A stretch of DNA of 64,000 nucleotides, from contig BOKS01000011.1 of NCBI GenBank assembly GCA_016861105.1, positions 1-64,000 of the forward strand. Reading direction: 5' to 3'. A program made the translations under genes and the position numbers. Every line of letters starts with the position of its first letter. Position 1 is the stretch's first letter. The notes below the pieces were generated by a model. It saw nothing but the letters and a program-made list of their open reading frames with translations. It was not told where the DNA came from and searched no databases. Of this stretch, positions 8,504-16,817 are shown piece after piece. Origin of the DNA: Betaproteobacteria bacterium. GTDB taxonomy: Bacteria; Pseudomonadota; Gammaproteobacteria; Burkholderiales; Casimicrobiaceae.

Positions 8504-9433
8504 GTGGCTGCGATGGACGGCGCCGGCCCCGCCCCGCGCACGCGCTGGCGGAAGCTCGCGGCGCGCCTCGACGCCTACGAGCGGCTGCTGCGGCTCGACA
8601 AGCCGATCGGCACGCTGCTGCTGCTCTGGCCGACGCTCTCCGCCCTGTGGCTTGCGACCGGCGGACGTCCCTCGCCGCTGCTGCTCGTCGTGTTCGTCGT
8701 CGGCACGCTGCTGATGCGCTCCGCGGGATGCGCCGTCAACGACTGGGCGGACCGTACCTTCGACGCGCACGTGGAGCGCACCGCCCGGCGGCCGCTGGCC
8801 GTGGGCGAGATCGCGCCGTGGGAAGCGCTCGCGCTGGCCGCGGCGCTGGCGTTCTGCGCGTTCCTGCTGATCCTGGCGACCAACCGCGTGGCGGTCCTGT
8901 GGTCGTTTCCCGCGGCGGCGATCGCATTCGTCTACCCGTTCTTCAAGCGCTTCTTCGCGCTGCCCCAGGCGTTCCTCGGCATCGCGTTCAGCTTCGGCAT
9001 CCCGATGGCCTACGCGGCCGCGCAGGGCGCGGTGCCGCCGTTCGCGTGGGCGCTGCTGGTCATCAACCTGTTCTGGGTCGTCGCCTACGACACCGAGTAC
9101 GCGATGGTCGATCGCGACGACGACCTGCGCATCGGCATCCGCACGTCCGCCATCACGTTCGGGCGCCACGATCTCGCCGCGATCGGCGCGTGCTACGCGT
9201 TGCACGTGGCCGGCCTTGCCTGGGCCGGCGTGCACCTGGGGATGGGGCCGCTCTACCACGCGGGCGTCGCGGCGGCGGCCGGCCTCGCCGCCTACCACCT
9301 GTGGCTGATCCGCCGCCGCGACCGTGCGGCGTGCTTCGCGGCGTTCCTGCACAACCACTGGCTCGGGCTCGCCGTGTTCGCCGGCGTCGCGCTCGACTTC
9401 GCCGTGCGCCTGCGCGCGTGGCCGACGCTCTGA
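8504..9433 (+). CDS. ubiA: 4-hydroxybenzoate octaprenyltransferase
   Basis: A membrane prenyltransferase of ubiquinone synthesis, 309 residues from GTG 8504 (ATG 8513 is an alternative 3 codons in). It attaches the polyprenyl tail to 4-hydroxybenzoate. Both magnesium-binding signatures are intact: [20 protein letters not shown] after helix 2, and [21 protein letters not shown] after helix 5-6. Eight or nine hydrophobic helices are visible. The [19 protein letters not shown] start is typical of proteobacterial UbiA. The downstream DNA glycosylase start overlaps its last codons, so translation is coupled. Its pathway partner ubiD is 3 kb away at 12448. Confidence 0.95.
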   Translation: MAAMDGAGPAPRTRWRKLAARLDAYERLLRLDKPIGTLLLLWPTLSALWLATGGRPSPLLLVVFVVGTLLMRSAGCAVNDWADRTFDAHVERTARRPLAVGEIAPWEALALAAALAFCAFLLILATNRVAVLWSFPAAAIAFVYPFFKRFFALPQAFLGIAFSFGIPMAYAAAQGAVPPFAWALLVINLFWVVAYDTEYAMVDRDDDLRIGIRTSAITFGRHDLAAIGACYALHVAGLAWAGVHLGMGPLYHAGVAAAAGLAAYHLWLIRRRDRAACFAAFLHNHWLGLAVFAGVALDFAVRLRAWPTL

Positions 9434-9933
9434 ACGCGGGCGCCGCGCCGCGCCGCCGCGGGCTGCCGCCGGTCGCCGACGCGCGCACGCGCGTGCTGAT
9501 CCTCGGCAGCTTCCCGGGCGAGGCCTCGCTCGCGGCGCGGCAGTACTACGCGCACCCGCGCAACCACTTCTGGCCGATCGTCGCCGCGCTGCTCGACGAG
9601 CCACTGGCGGCGCTTCCGTACGCGGCGCGGGTCGCGCGGCTCGCCGCGCGCGGCGTCGGCGTGTGGGACGTGATCGTGGCGTGCCGGCGCCCGGGGTCGA
9701 GCGACGCGGCGATACGCGATGCTACGCGCGGCAGCGTCCGCCGGCTGCGCCGCCTCGCGCCCGCGGTCGCGGTCGTCGCCTTCAACGGCACCACCGCTGC
9801 GAGCGGCGAGGCCACGTGGTCCGCCGCGGGCTACGCGACGCTGCGGCTGCCGTCCACCAGCCCGGCCTACACGCGGCCGTTCGCCGAGAAGCTGGACGCC
9901 TGGCGCGCCCTCGCGCCGTGGCTGCGCGAGTGA
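9418..9933 (+). CDS. Hypoxanthine-DNA glycosylase family (uracil-DNA glycosylase superfamily)
   Basis: A 171-residue base-excision repair enzyme. The UDG-superfamily first motif is [29 protein letters not shown]: the GSFPG loop followed by a tyrosine and N-H-F-W, which are diagnostic of the hypoxanthine-DNA glycosylase (HDG, family 6) branch. The leucine-loop motif appears as [10 protein letters not shown]. It should remove deaminated adenine (hypoxanthine) and is not expected to have strong uracil activity. GTG 9418 overlaps ubiA by 16 bases; CTG 9430 is the only other close start. The overlap argues for co-translation with ubiA, although the functions are unrelated. Confidence 0.82.
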   Translation: MADALNAGAAPRRRGLPPVADARTRVLILGSFPGEASLAARQYYAHPRNHFWPIVAALLDEPLAALPYAARVARLAARGVGVWDVIVACRRPGSSDAAIRDATRGSVRRLRRLAPAVAVVAFNGTTAASGEATWSAAGYATLRLPSTSPAYTRPFAEKLDAWRALAPWLRE

Positions 9934-9958
9934 CGGCTGCGGCCGCGCCCCGGGGCGC

Positions 9959-10564
9959 TCAGAAGCGGTAGCGCAAGCCGATGCCGAGCAGCCAGGGATC
10001 GATGTCGACGCCGCCGAGCGTGTTTCCGGTCGCCTTCACCCGGACGTCGGTGTCCATCCAGAGGTACTTGACGTCGACATTGACGGACCAGTTGCGGTCG
10101 AGCATGTAGTCCATGCCGACCTGCAGCGCGCCGCCGAAGCTGTCCTTGCCGATCTCCAGCGTGTCGTTGGCGAGGTCGCGCTCGTAGAAGTAGGTGTAGT
10201 TGAGGCCGGCGCCCACGTACGGCCGGAACGCGCCGAGGTCGGTGAAGTGGTACTGCAGCGTGACCGTCGGCGGGAGCACGCCGACCTTGCCGAGGTCGGC
10301 CCCGTTGAGCTGCACCTCGTGCTTGGCCCACGCCAGGATCAGCTCGGTGGCGACGTTCTTGTTGAAGAAGTAGGTGAAGTTCGCCTCGCCGGTCCACTGC
10401 TCCTTGACGCCGACGCCGGGGATCGAGGAGCTGTCGTCGGGATGGATGCCGAGTGCGCGCACGCCCAGCATCCACGGCGAGCCTTGCGCGGCGGCGAGGC
10501 CGGGAAGCGCGAGCGTCGCGGCGGCAAGCGCGGCGGCGAGTGGTCGGAGGTGGCGGGCTTGCAT
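9959..10564 (-). CDS. ompW: OmpW family outer membrane protein
   Basis: A 201-residue eight-stranded outer-membrane beta-barrel. The first 26 residues are a clear Sec signal peptide ending AAAQG. The mature protein has alternating aromatic strands, the OmpW signatures PPTVTLQYHF and FRPYVGAGLNYTYF, and a C-terminal LGIGLRYRF ending in Phe as required for BAM insertion. OmpW forms a hydrophobic channel and in enteric bacteria is strongly induced without oxygen. Its promoter here carries an FNR/ANR-type site, described separately, which agrees with that. Convergent with the DNA glycosylase gene 25 bases away, with a perfect 14-bp G+C palindrome (9945-9958) between the stops. Confidence 0.92.
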   Translation of the reverse strand: MQARHLRPLAAALAAATLALPGLAAAQGSPWMLGVRALGIHPDDSSSIPGVGVKEQWTGEANFTYFFNKNVATELILAWAKHEVQLNGADLGKVGVLPPTVTLQYHFTDLGAFRPYVGAGLNYTYFYERDLANDTLEIGKDSFGGALQVGMDYMLDRNWSVNVDVKYLWMDTDVRVKATGNTLGGVDIDPWLLGIGLRYRF

Positions 10565-10647
10565 GATGCGGTCTCCATCGTGTCGTTCGGGAAGGAAGGG
10601 CCCGCGCGGGGACGGGCTGACTTGCAGGCGCGGTGCTCTCGATCCCG

Positions 10648-10688
10648 ATGCTAGTGACGCATCAGGCGCCGCGATTGACTGCGGTCAA
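10648..10688 (-). promoter_or_regulatory. ompW promoter with FNR/ANR-type box
   Basis: The sequence TTGAC-TGCG-GTCAA (10675-10688) is a perfect 5-4-5 palindrome of the FNR/ANR/DNR class; the E. coli consensus TTGAT-N4-ATCAA differs in one base per arm. On the minus strand a TAGCAT -10 hexamer is at 10653-10648. A start site 7 bases on, near 10641, puts the palindrome centre at about -40.5, the class II activator position. The leader to the ompW ATG would be about 77 bases. Confidence 0.65.
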
Positions 10689-10884
10689 AGTGACCGGCTT
10701 GTCCCGATGCCGTTCCCTGGACAGTTGCGCGGATGCCGTGGACAAGGCGTGGGCAGCCGAATGCGCACGAGCGGGAGCGACGATCTACTGCTTGGAGAGC
10801 GCCGACGTCCGCTTCGTCGTCCGGCGCAGGCAGGTCCCCAGTGGTCGTTCCTATCCGCGCCATGGTTCGACGCAAAGACACTGG

Positions 10885-10904
10885 GTCCCCGCCTTCGCGG
10901 GGAC
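10885..10904. repeat. REP-like hairpin in the ompW-MFS gap
   Basis: GTCCCCGC-CTTC-GCGGGGAC forms an 8-bp perfect stem with a CTTC loop, flanked by GACGACGAGG. It is the common interspersed repeat type of many high-G+C proteobacteria. The 501-base gap 10565-11065 holds this copy, a second at 10996, a decayed third around 10813-10841, and the ompW promoter; I see no gene in it. Confidence 0.7.
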
Positions 10905-10995
10905 GACGAGGTCAAGCATGTGCCCGGCGCGACACATGGCTGCGCGGACGCGTGGATATGCCTTGTTCCCGCAACAGGGTACGAAGCGCCGGCGT

Positions 10996-11009
10996 CCCGC
11001 CTTCGCGGG
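10996..11009. repeat. REP-like hairpin, second copy
   Basis: CCCGC-CTTC-GCGGG (5-bp stem, same CTTC loop) flanked by GGCGT and GGCGACGACGA, in the same orientation as the copy at 10885 and 111 bases from it. It lies 56 bases beyond the MFS stop codon on the downstream side and could act as a transcript-stabilising or terminating hairpin for that gene. Confidence 0.65.
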
Positions 11010-11065
11010 GGCGACGACGAAGCTCTGCGCGGTGCGCATGCGACGCACGAACGGCGTCGTCCAGG

Positions 11066-12337
11066 TCATGCCTGGCCGCGCGTCTCGCGCACCGCGAAGG
11101 TGAGCAGCGCTCCTGTGGCGGCCGCCACGGCCATCAGCGTGACAGCGTCCTGCCACGCGCCGGCGACGTCGCCGGCGGCGCGGCCGCGGTCGATGACGTG
11201 GCCCACCAGCGGCTGCAGCAGCCCCGTGCCCAGGAAGATGCCGACGTTGACCACCGACGTGGCGATGCCCGAGTGCTCGGGACGGTTGACTTCCTTCGCG
11301 ATGGCCCAAGACAGCGTGAAGCCGGGGATCAGGAGCCCCATCAGGAAGAACCACGCGAGCGTGGCGGGCACCGGCCAGTCGACGCGCGCGAGCAGCGGAA
11401 GCCAGGACGCGGCGTAGAGCAGCGCGACCACGCGCATCACGTGGCGCCGCCGTCCGAGCCTGTCCGAGACCATGCCGACGACGACCGAGCCGACGGCGAC
11501 GCCGAGCAGCATCGCGCTCGCGTGCTGCGCGGCTGTGACGCGCGGCATGGCGTAGGCGTGCTCGAGCCACGGCACGGCCCACAGTCCGCCGAAGGCGAGG
11601 TAGCTGCCGCCGATGCCCATGTTGACGAAGAAGCCGGGCCACGTCCTGCCGTTGCCGAGCACGTCGCGCAGCGCGGCACGCCAGTCGATGCGCGGGGCCG
11701 CCGGACCGGGCAGTGCGTGCACCGGCGCGAAGCCGCGCTCCTGCGGGTGATCGCGCACGAACGCCCACGTGGCGACGCCCAGGGCGGCGGACAGCAGCGC
11801 GAGGGCGACGAAGACGCTGCGCCACGACGCCTGCGACACGATCCACGCGAGCGGCGCCCCCGCGACGACGGCGCCGAGGTTGCCCGCCAGCATCGTCACC
11901 CCGTTCAGCGTGGCGAAGCGGTTCGCCGGAAACCAGACGGCCGAGATCTTGAGGATCGCGATGAACGCGACCGAGACGCCGATGCCGACGAGCGTGCGCC
12001 CGAGCGCGGCCAGTTCCCACGCCGGCGCGAGCGCGAAGACGAGCGATCCCGCCGCGGCGACGAGCGAGCCGGACGCGAGCAGGCGACGCGGGCCCAGCGT
12101 GTCGGCCAGGACGCCGACGGGAATCTGCAGGACGGTGTAGACGTAGAAGTAGGTCGCCGCGAGCGTGCCGAGCACGGCGGCGCCGATCCCGAAGGCCTGC
12201 GTCAGTTCGGCGGCGATCGCGGCCGGCGCCGTGCGGTGGAAGAACGACAGCACGAAGCTCGCGAGCACGATGCCGAACACGAGCCTGCGCGCCGCGAGGA
12301 ACGCGGCGTCGTGGCCGCGCAGCGCGTGGAGCGTCAT
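11066..12337 (-). CDS. MFS permease
   Basis: A 423-residue major facilitator with twelve predicted helices. The loop 2-3 motif is recognisable as PVGVLADTLGPRRLL (family G-x-x-x-D-x-x-G-R-R). SFFHRTAPAAIAAELTQAFG after helix 1 resembles the anion/organophosphate and hexuronate-type branch of MFS, so an organic-anion substrate is plausible but unproven. No transporter partner or enzyme adjoins it. A TAGAAT hexamer on the minus strand at 12349-12344 ends only 6 bases before the ATG, so the transcript could be nearly leaderless. Divergent from ubiD. Confidence 0.85.
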   Translation of the reverse strand: MTLHALRGHDAAFLAARRLVFGIVLASFVLSFFHRTAPAAIAAELTQAFGIGAAVLGTLAATYFYVYTVLQIPVGVLADTLGPRRLLASGSLVAAAGSLVFALAPAWELAALGRTLVGIGVSVAFIAILKISAVWFPANRFATLNGVTMLAGNLGAVVAGAPLAWIVSQASWRSVFVALALLSAALGVATWAFVRDHPQERGFAPVHALPGPAAPRIDWRAALRDVLGNGRTWPGFFVNMGIGGSYLAFGGLWAVPWLEHAYAMPRVTAAQHASAMLLGVAVGSVVVGMVSDRLGRRRHVMRVVALLYAASWLPLLARVDWPVPATLAWFFLMGLLIPGFTLSWAIAKEVNRPEHSGIATSVVNVGIFLGTGLLQPLVGHVIDRGRAAGDVAGAWQDAVTLMAVAAATGALLTFAVRETRGQA

Positions 12338-12343
12338 GGCACG

Positions 12344-12385
12344 ATTCTACGGCGGCGTGCGGACGTGACGGCGAGATTCGCTAAG
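12344..12385. promoter_or_regulatory. Divergent -10 elements between the MFS gene and ubiD
   Basis: On the minus strand TAGAAT (12349-12344) lies 6 bases from the MFS ATG. On the plus strand a TAAGAT-like -10 preceded by TTCGC lies near 12380-12385, about 62 bases before the ubiD ATG. No convincing -35 boxes are seen. Both hexamers match the -10 style used repeatedly in this window (TAGAAT, TATGCT). Confidence 0.4.
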
Positions 12386-12447
12386 ATGGCGGTCCCGGGC
12401 CATCCCGGCGGGATCGACATGCACCTTGCACCGATCGGTTAGCGGCG

Positions 12448-13965
12448 ATGCCCTACCGCGACCTGCGCGACTTCATCGCGCAACTCGAGGCCGCGGGCGA
12501 CCTCAGGCGCGTGCGCGCCGAGGTCGACCCGAGCCTCGAGATGACCGAGATCTGCGACCGCGTGCTGCGCGCCGGCGGCCCCGCGGTCCTGTTCGAGCGG
12601 CCGAAGGGCGGCTTCCGCGCGCCCTCCGGCGGCGCGATCCCGGTGCTCGGCAACCTGTTCGGCACGCCGCAGCGCGTGGCCAGGGGCATGGGAGCGGACG
12701 GCGCGGACTGGAGGGGCAGCCTGCGCGAGATCGGGCGCCTGCTCGCGTTCCTCAAGGAGCCGCAGCCCCCGAAAGGCCTGAAGGACGCGTGGCAGACCAC
12801 GCGCCCGTTGTTCCTCAAGGTCCTCGACATGGCGCCGAAGGTGCGCTCGTCGGCGCCGTGCCAGGAGGTCGTCTGGGAGGGGACCGACGTCGATCTCGCG
12901 CGCCTGCCCGTCCAGACGTGCTGGCCCGGCGACGCGGGCCCGCTGGTCACGTGGGGCCTGACCGTCACCCGCGGGCCGGCGGCGTCGCGACAGAACCTCG
13001 GCATCTACCGCCAGCAGGTGATCGGGCGCGACCGGCTGATCATGCGCTGGCTCGCGCACCGCGGCGGCGCGCTCGACTTCCGCGACCACGCGCGCGCGCA
13101 TCCGGGCACGCCGTTCCCGGTCGCGGTGGCGCTCGGCGCGGACCCGGCGACGATCCTGGGCGCCGTGACGCCCGTGCCCGACGCACTGTCCGAGTACCAG
13201 TTCGCGGGCCTGCTGCGCGGCGCGCGCACCGAGATCGTCAGGTGCATCGCGCACGACCTGCACGTGCCCGCGGCCGCCGAGATCGTGCTCGAGGGCTTCC
13301 TGCGGCCGGACGCGGGCGACCCGACGGGCTACGAGTCCGCGCCGGAAGGTCCGTTCGGCGACCACACGGGCTACTACAACGAGGTCGAGCGCTTCCCGGT
13401 GTTCACGGTCGAGCGCATCACGCTGCGCCGCGATCCCATCTACCACTCGACCTACACGGGCAAGCCGCCCGACGAGCCCGCGATGCTGGGCGTCGCGCTC
13501 AACGAGGTGTTCGTGCCCCTGCTGCAGAAGCAGTTCCCCGAGATCGCCGACTTCTACCTGCCCCCGGAGGGCTGCAGCTACCGTCTCGCGGTGGTGTCGA
13601 TGCGCAAGCAGTATCCCGGCCACGCGAAGCGCGTGATGTTCGGCATCTGGAGCTTCCTGCGCCAGTTCATGTACACCAAGCTCATCGTCGTGACCGACGA
13701 CGACGTCGACGTGCGCGACTGGAAGGAGGTGATCTGGGCGCTCACCACGCGCGTCGACCCCGCGCGCGACACGCTGCTCGTCCCGTCGACGCCGATCGAC
13801 TACCTGGACTTCGCCTCGCCGGTGTCCGGGCTGGGCAGCAAGATGGGGATCGACGCGACGAACAAGTGGCCCGGGGAGACGACGCGCGAGTGGGGGCGGC
13901 CGATCGCCATGGATGCGGCGGTGAAGGCGCGCGTCGACGCGATGTGGCGGGACCTCGGCCTGTGA
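12448..13965 (+). CDS. ubiD: 3-octaprenyl-4-hydroxybenzoate carboxy-lyase
   Basis: A 505-residue decarboxylase of the UbiD family, which uses prenylated FMN to remove the carboxyl group from the prenylated hydroxybenzoate made by UbiA. Length and start ([22 protein letters not shown]) are those of true UbiD. The prFMN/metal-binding block [19 protein letters not shown] and the catalytic loop [16 protein letters not shown] are present, with the acidic residues expected around the active site. The C-terminal [13 protein letters not shown] segment is also conserved. The prFMN synthase ubiX is not in the window. The gene lies 3 kb from ubiA and is probably monocistronic. Confidence 0.95.
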   Translation: MPYRDLRDFIAQLEAAGDLRRVRAEVDPSLEMTEICDRVLRAGGPAVLFERPKGGFRAPSGGAIPVLGNLFGTPQRVARGMGADGADWRGSLREIGRLLAFLKEPQPPKGLKDAWQTTRPLFLKVLDMAPKVRSSAPCQEVVWEGTDVDLARLPVQTCWPGDAGPLVTWGLTVTRGPAASRQNLGIYRQQVIGRDRLIMRWLAHRGGALDFRDHARAHPGTPFPVAVALGADPATILGAVTPVPDALSEYQFAGLLRGARTEIVRCIAHDLHVPAAAEIVLEGFLRPDAGDPTGYESAPEGPFGDHTGYYNEVERFPVFTVERITLRRDPIYHSTYTGKPPDEPAMLGVALNEVFVPLLQKQFPEIADFYLPPEGCSYRLAVVSMRKQYPGHAKRVMFGIWSFLRQFMYTKLIVVTDDDVDVRDWKEVIWALTTRVDPARDTLLVPSTPIDYLDFASPVSGLGSKMGIDATNKWPGETTREWGRPIAMDAAVKARVDAMWRDLGL

Positions 13966-13986
13966 CCGGCCGCGCCCCGAGCGGCG

Positions 13987-14262
13987 TCAGCGGCGGAAGA
14001 GCCGGCGCAGCGTGCGGACGACGCCGAGCGCGATCGAGGCGACGCGCAGCAGCCCGCTGCGCCGCCCGGCCGCGAGCAGCGGCAGCGCGAGCGCGACCGC
14101 GCCGCCCGCGATCAGCCGCAGCGGCGAGCCGCCGCCGAAACGCAGCGCAGGACTGAACGACTCGCGCACGCCGAGCACGGCGTGCTCGACGCGCATGCGG
14201 TCGAGTTCGCTCTGCGCGATCAGCTGCTCCTTGCGGGCCGCGAGATTGTCGAGCGTCGGCAC
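13987..14262 (-). CDS. YqjK-like small protein
   Basis: A 91-residue protein: a charged N-terminal helix (ARKEQLIAQSELDRMRVEHAVLGV) followed by a hydrophobic segment (LRLIAGGAVALALPLLAAGRR) and a strongly basic end (RTLRRLFRR). Size, layout and position as last gene of a DUF883-holin-like-YqjK trio match the E. coli yqjD-yqjE-yqjK operon. Function unknown; membrane association is likely from the hydrophobic middle. It starts 4 bases after the stop of the gene before it (stop 14267, start 14262). Confidence 0.65.
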   Translation of the reverse strand: MPTLDNLAARKEQLIAQSELDRMRVEHAVLGVRESFSPALRFGGGSPLRLIAGGAVALALPLLAAGRRSGLLRVASIALGVVRTLRRLFRR

Positions 14263-14266
14263 GGCG

Positions 14267-14695
14267 TCAGTCCCCGCGCTCGGCGAGTGCGCGCTCGAGC
14301 AGCGCCCGGTCCTTCCGGAGCTCGTCGAGGCTCGCCGCGAACGGCGACGGCGCGTCCGTGCCCATCGACTTCGCCTTGTAGAGCAGCGCGCCGCCGGCCA
14401 CGGCGTGCACGATCGCGACCGCCGCGATCGCCGCGAGCCGGTGCGTCTCCCAGAAAACCGCGACGACGAACGCGCCGGCGAACAGCGCGCCGAATGCGAC
14501 GAGCACGCCGCCCAGCGCCACGAACGCGAGGCGCCGGGTGAGCCGCTCGCGCTCCTCCGTCAGCTCGACGCCGAACAGCTCCGCGCGCGTCGCCAGCAGG
14601 CCGACGGCCGCGGTGCCCAGCCGCGCGAGCGACGCACGCAGCCCGCGCCGCGGCCCGTGCGGCGGCGCGGAGGCGAGCGTGTCGCCCGGGTCCAC
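14267..14695 (-). CDS. YqjE/holin-superfamily-like membrane protein
   Basis: A 142-residue protein from GTG 14695. An amphipathic stretch (LRASLARLGTAAVGLLATRAELFGVELTEERERL) leads into two membrane helices (LAFVALGGVLVAFGALFAGAFVVAVF and LAAIAAVAIVHAVAGGALLY) and a charged tail. The ELFGVELTEERERL pattern is typical of the YqjE branch that databases group with phage holin family 6. There is no phage context, and the gene sits in a chromosomal three-gene operon, so it is an envelope stress-type protein rather than a lysis protein. It starts 3 bases downstream of the DUF883 stop. Confidence 0.75.
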   Translation of the reverse strand: MDPGDTLASAPPHGPRRGLRASLARLGTAAVGLLATRAELFGVELTEERERLTRRLAFVALGGVLVAFGALFAGAFVVAVFWETHRLAAIAAVAIVHAVAGGALLYKAKSMGTDAPSPFAASLDELRKDRALLERALAERGD

Positions 14696-14698
14696 CGG

Positions 14699-15007
14699 CT
14701 AGCGGCGGTTCATCAGCAGGCCGGCGACGAACCCGATGGCCGCCGCGATGCCGATGGCCTGCCACGGGTGGTCGTGCACGAGGTCGTCGGTGTAGCGCGC
14801 CGCGGCCTTCGCCTGGTCGACGGCCTGCCCCTCGAGTTCCTGCAGCCGCAGCTTCGCGGTGAGGAGCTTGCGCTCCACCTGCGCGCGGAGGTCGCGGGCC
14901 TTCTCGCCCGTCTCCTGCCCCGCCTTCTTGAGCAGATCCTCGGCCTCGTTCAGCACGGTCGAGAAATCGTCGACGATCTGGTCGCGGGCACGTTCGAGCT
15001 GGGTCAT
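14699..15007 (-). CDS. DUF883 family protein (ElaB/YqjD type)
   Basis: A 102-residue protein whose first 75 residues are a charged helix (QIVDDFSTVLNEAEDLLKKAGQE and onward) and whose C-terminus is the DUF883 signature: YTDDLVHDHPWQAIGIAAAIGFVAGLLMNRR, a glycine-zipper tail anchor. In E. coli, ElaB and YqjD are inner-membrane tail-anchored proteins reported to bind ribosomes in stationary phase; the same layout is inferred here. It is the first gene of the operon and has a clear -10 box 50 bases upstream. Confidence 0.87.
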   Translation of the reverse strand: MTQLERARDQIVDDFSTVLNEAEDLLKKAGQETGEKARDLRAQVERKLLTAKLRLQELEGQAVDQAKAAARYTDDLVHDHPWQAIGIAAAIGFVAGLLMNRR

Positions 15008-15056
15008 CGTCGTCTCCTCGTCGGGTCGCGCGGCCCCGGGGGGACCGCCTCGGACC

Positions 15057-15062
15057 ATTATA
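15057..15062 (-). promoter_or_regulatory. Promoter -10 box of the YqjD-type operon
   Basis: A perfect TATAAT on the minus strand (15062-15057) in the context GTCTATAATGG. The expected start site near 15050 leaves a 43-base leader before the ATG at 15007. No match to a -35 box is seen 17 bases upstream. The rest of the 274-base gap up to 15281 shows nothing else that I can name. Confidence 0.5.
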
Positions 15063-15281
15063 GACACACCGGGCGAGGCGTCCCGCCCGGCGTCGCGGGC
15101 TCGCGCACCGCCGAGGCTTCGGCGCGCCCGCCGCCGCGAAGTTCCCGCGCCACCGCGCCGGCGTGCCGGGGCGGGATCCTTCCCGATCCCGGCGCAGCGG
15201 CCGCGGGACGCTCGCCCGTCCTTGTGCAGGAGGCTTCCGGTACGGGACACTGGCGTGCCGTTTTCCGCCGGAGATCCGTTC

Positions 15282-15752
15282 ATGTCCCTGAAACTGCCCG
15301 CGCTCGACCCTGCCGGCGTTCCCGAGCAGCAGACCAGCCTGTATCCCTCGCCGTTCCGCGAGCGCATCGCCGGCCGGTCGAAGCGGCGGCTGGGCGACGC
15401 GTGCGGGCTCACGCGCATCGGGGTGAATCTCGTCACGCTCGCGCCGGGTGCGCAGTCGGCGCTGCGTCACTGGCACACGCTCGAGGACGAGTTCGTCTAC
15501 GTCCTCGAAGGCGAGGTCACGCTCGTGACCGGCGCCGGCGAGCAGCCGCTGGGGCCGGGCACGTGCGCGGGCTATCCGGCCGGCGCGCGCGACGGCCACC
15601 ACTTCGTCAACCGCAGCGGCGCGCCGGTGCGTTACCTCGAGATCGGCAACCGCGTCGACGGCGACAACGCGTTCTATCCGGACGACGACCTCCTGTGGTG
15701 CGAGGACGAGCAGGGCGTGTACGCGGCGCACAAGGACGGCCGGCGCTACTGA
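15282..15752 (+). CDS. Cupin-domain protein
   Basis: A 156-residue single-domain cupin. The first metal-binding motif is seen as ALRHWHTLEDEFVYVLEGEVTL (H-x-H-x4-E-x6-G) and the second as GTCAGYPAGARDGHHFVNRSGAPVRYLEIGNR. Both histidines and the glutamate of motif 1 are kept, so a bound divalent metal is likely. The N-terminus (PEQQTSLYPSPFRERIAGRSKRRLGDACGL) resembles cupins annotated as transcriptional regulators or auxin-binding-like proteins, but no DNA-binding domain is present. Substrate unknown. Monocistronic, divergent from the DUF883 operon. Confidence 0.75.
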   Translation: MSLKLPALDPAGVPEQQTSLYPSPFRERIAGRSKRRLGDACGLTRIGVNLVTLAPGAQSALRHWHTLEDEFVYVLEGEVTLVTGAGEQPLGPGTCAGYPAGARDGHHFVNRSGAPVRYLEIGNRVDGDNAFYPDDDLLWCEDEQGVYAAHKDGRRY

Positions 15753-15861
15753 CCCTGCGCGGCGGAGGCGCGCGAGCGGCGGTCGCGGCCTCCGGACGGT
15801 CGCGGCCCGGGAAGCCCCGGCGCCGGGCGTCGCGTCCGGGCGCGATTCGTCGCCGCAGCGG

Positions 15862-15890
15862 TTGACAGCGGGTCCCGCGACCACAACATT
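15862..15890 (+). promoter_or_regulatory. Promoter of the membrane protein at 15943
   Basis: A perfect TTGACA -35 box at 15862-15867, 17-base spacer, then AACATT at 15885-15890 as a weak -10. The predicted leader to ATG 15943 is about 46 bases and includes GAGGAGGG at about 15926, a purine-rich stretch. Confidence 0.4.
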
Positions 15891-15942
15891 CACGGGTGCG
15901 CCGCGGCGTCGCGGCGGTTCTCCCGAGGAGGGCGTTCAAGCC

Positions 15943-16365
15943 ATGGCCGACTTTCCCCCGCCCCGCGCCACGATGGCCGCAGGCTCGCCGCCGACCACCG
16001 CGGTGCTGGTCGTCTACCTGCTGCTCGGGCTGGCCGCGCTCACGCAGATCGCGGGCTCCGGACTCGCCACGCCGGCCCCGCTGCTCACGCTCGTGGGCAT
16101 CGTCGCCGTGATCGTCGCGTACGTGAAGCGCGACGACGCGCGCGGCACGTGGCTGGAATCGCACGTCGACTGGCTGATCCGCACGTTCTGGTGGTCGACG
16201 CTGTGGGCGGTGATCGGCTGGCTGGTGCTGATCCTGCTGGCGATCGTCCTGATCGGCTTCGCGCTGGGCCCGCTGATCTGGGCGGCCGTCGCGATCTGGG
16301 TGATCTACCGCGTGATCCGCGGCGTGCTGTACTTCAAGGACCAGCGCCCGATTCCGCGCGCCTGA
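15943..16365 (+). CDS. DUF4870-like membrane protein
   Basis: A 140-residue protein with about four hydrophobic segments: TTAVLVVYLLLGLAALTQIAG, APLLTLVGIVAVIVAYV, TLWAVIGWLVLILLAIVLIGF, and PLIWAAVAIWVIYRVIRGV. Between helices 2 and 3 lies KRDDARGTWLESHVDWLIRTFWW, the conserved central loop of small predicted membrane proteins near DUF4870. Function unknown. It is followed, 8 bases beyond the stop, by a strong hairpin that separates it from the convergent DUF1992 gene. Confidence 0.7.
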   Translation: MADFPPPRATMAAGSPPTTAVLVVYLLLGLAALTQIAGSGLATPAPLLTLVGIVAVIVAYVKRDDARGTWLESHVDWLIRTFWWSTLWAVIGWLVLILLAIVLIGFALGPLIWAAVAIWVIYRVIRGVLYFKDQRPIPRA

Positions 16366-16373
16366 CCGCCGCG

Positions 16374-16401
16374 GCGACGCCCGGCGCGTGCCGGGCGTCG
16401 C
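16374..16401. terminator. Bidirectional hairpin between convergent genes
   Basis: GCGACGCCCGGC (16374-16385), loop GCGT, GCCGGGCGTCGC (16390-16401): a perfect 12-bp G+C stem in the 41-base gap between two stop codons. It lacks a T-run (only GTTC follows), so it may be a weak intrinsic or Rho-assisted terminator. Confidence 0.55.
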
Positions 16402-16406
16402 GGCGT

Positions 16407-16772
16407 TCATGTTCCGCAGCCGCCGCGAAGATGCGCCGCGACGCGATCGCGGTAGTCCGCCGTCAGCCCGCGTCCCTCGGCCTCGAGCTTCGCGGCGAGC
16501 AGCGCCAGCCGGACGGCGGCGCGCCGGCGCGTCGCGTCGTCCGTGGCACACCGCAGCAGCGACGCGGCGTCCGCGATCTCGCGGCGCGCCGCGAGGCCGG
16601 GCGGGAGGAAGCCCGCGTTCCTGAGGATGCGGTGCGCGACGCGCAGGTCCTCGGGGACGAGCGCGTCGTCGTCGAGCGCGAGCGGCTTGCCGGCGCCGGG
16701 CAGGTCGTCGAAGGCCCCGGCGGCGATCGCCTCGGCGATGCGCTGCTCGACCACGCAGTCGAGGATCAGCAA
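16407..16772 (-). CDS. DUF1992 (DnaJ subfamily C member 28-like) protein
   Basis: A 121-residue protein with the DUF1992 signature LDCVVEQRIAEAIAAGAFDDLPGAGKPL at the N-terminus and DLRVAHRILRNAGFLPPGL in the middle, as in E. coli YhdN. There is no J-domain despite the database name. Function unknown. A TTG start at 16772 is preferred because it restores the M-x-x-L-D start of the family; GTG 16754 would drop six conserved residues. bioA ends 46 bases upstream on the same strand, so the gene may be the last of that operon. Confidence 0.8.
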   Translation of the reverse strand: MLILDCVVEQRIAEAIAAGAFDDLPGAGKPLALDDDALVPEDLRVAHRILRNAGFLPPGLAARREIADAASLLRCATDDATRRRAAVRLALLAAKLEAEGRGLTADYRDRVAAHLRGGCGT

Positions 16773-16817
16773 CCGTCGCTCCGGCGCGCCCGGTCGCGTC
16801 GCGGACGCTCGCGGTTC

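Noticed and set aside
14267-14695. Holin-family label suggesting a prophage remnant
   Set aside because: The gene is part of a YqjD-YqjE-YqjK-type chromosomal operon and no other phage gene is near.
15862-15875. TTGACAGCGGGTCC as another FNR/ANR box
   Set aside because: The second half does not match GTCAA; it is better explained as the TTGACA -35 of the gene at 15943.
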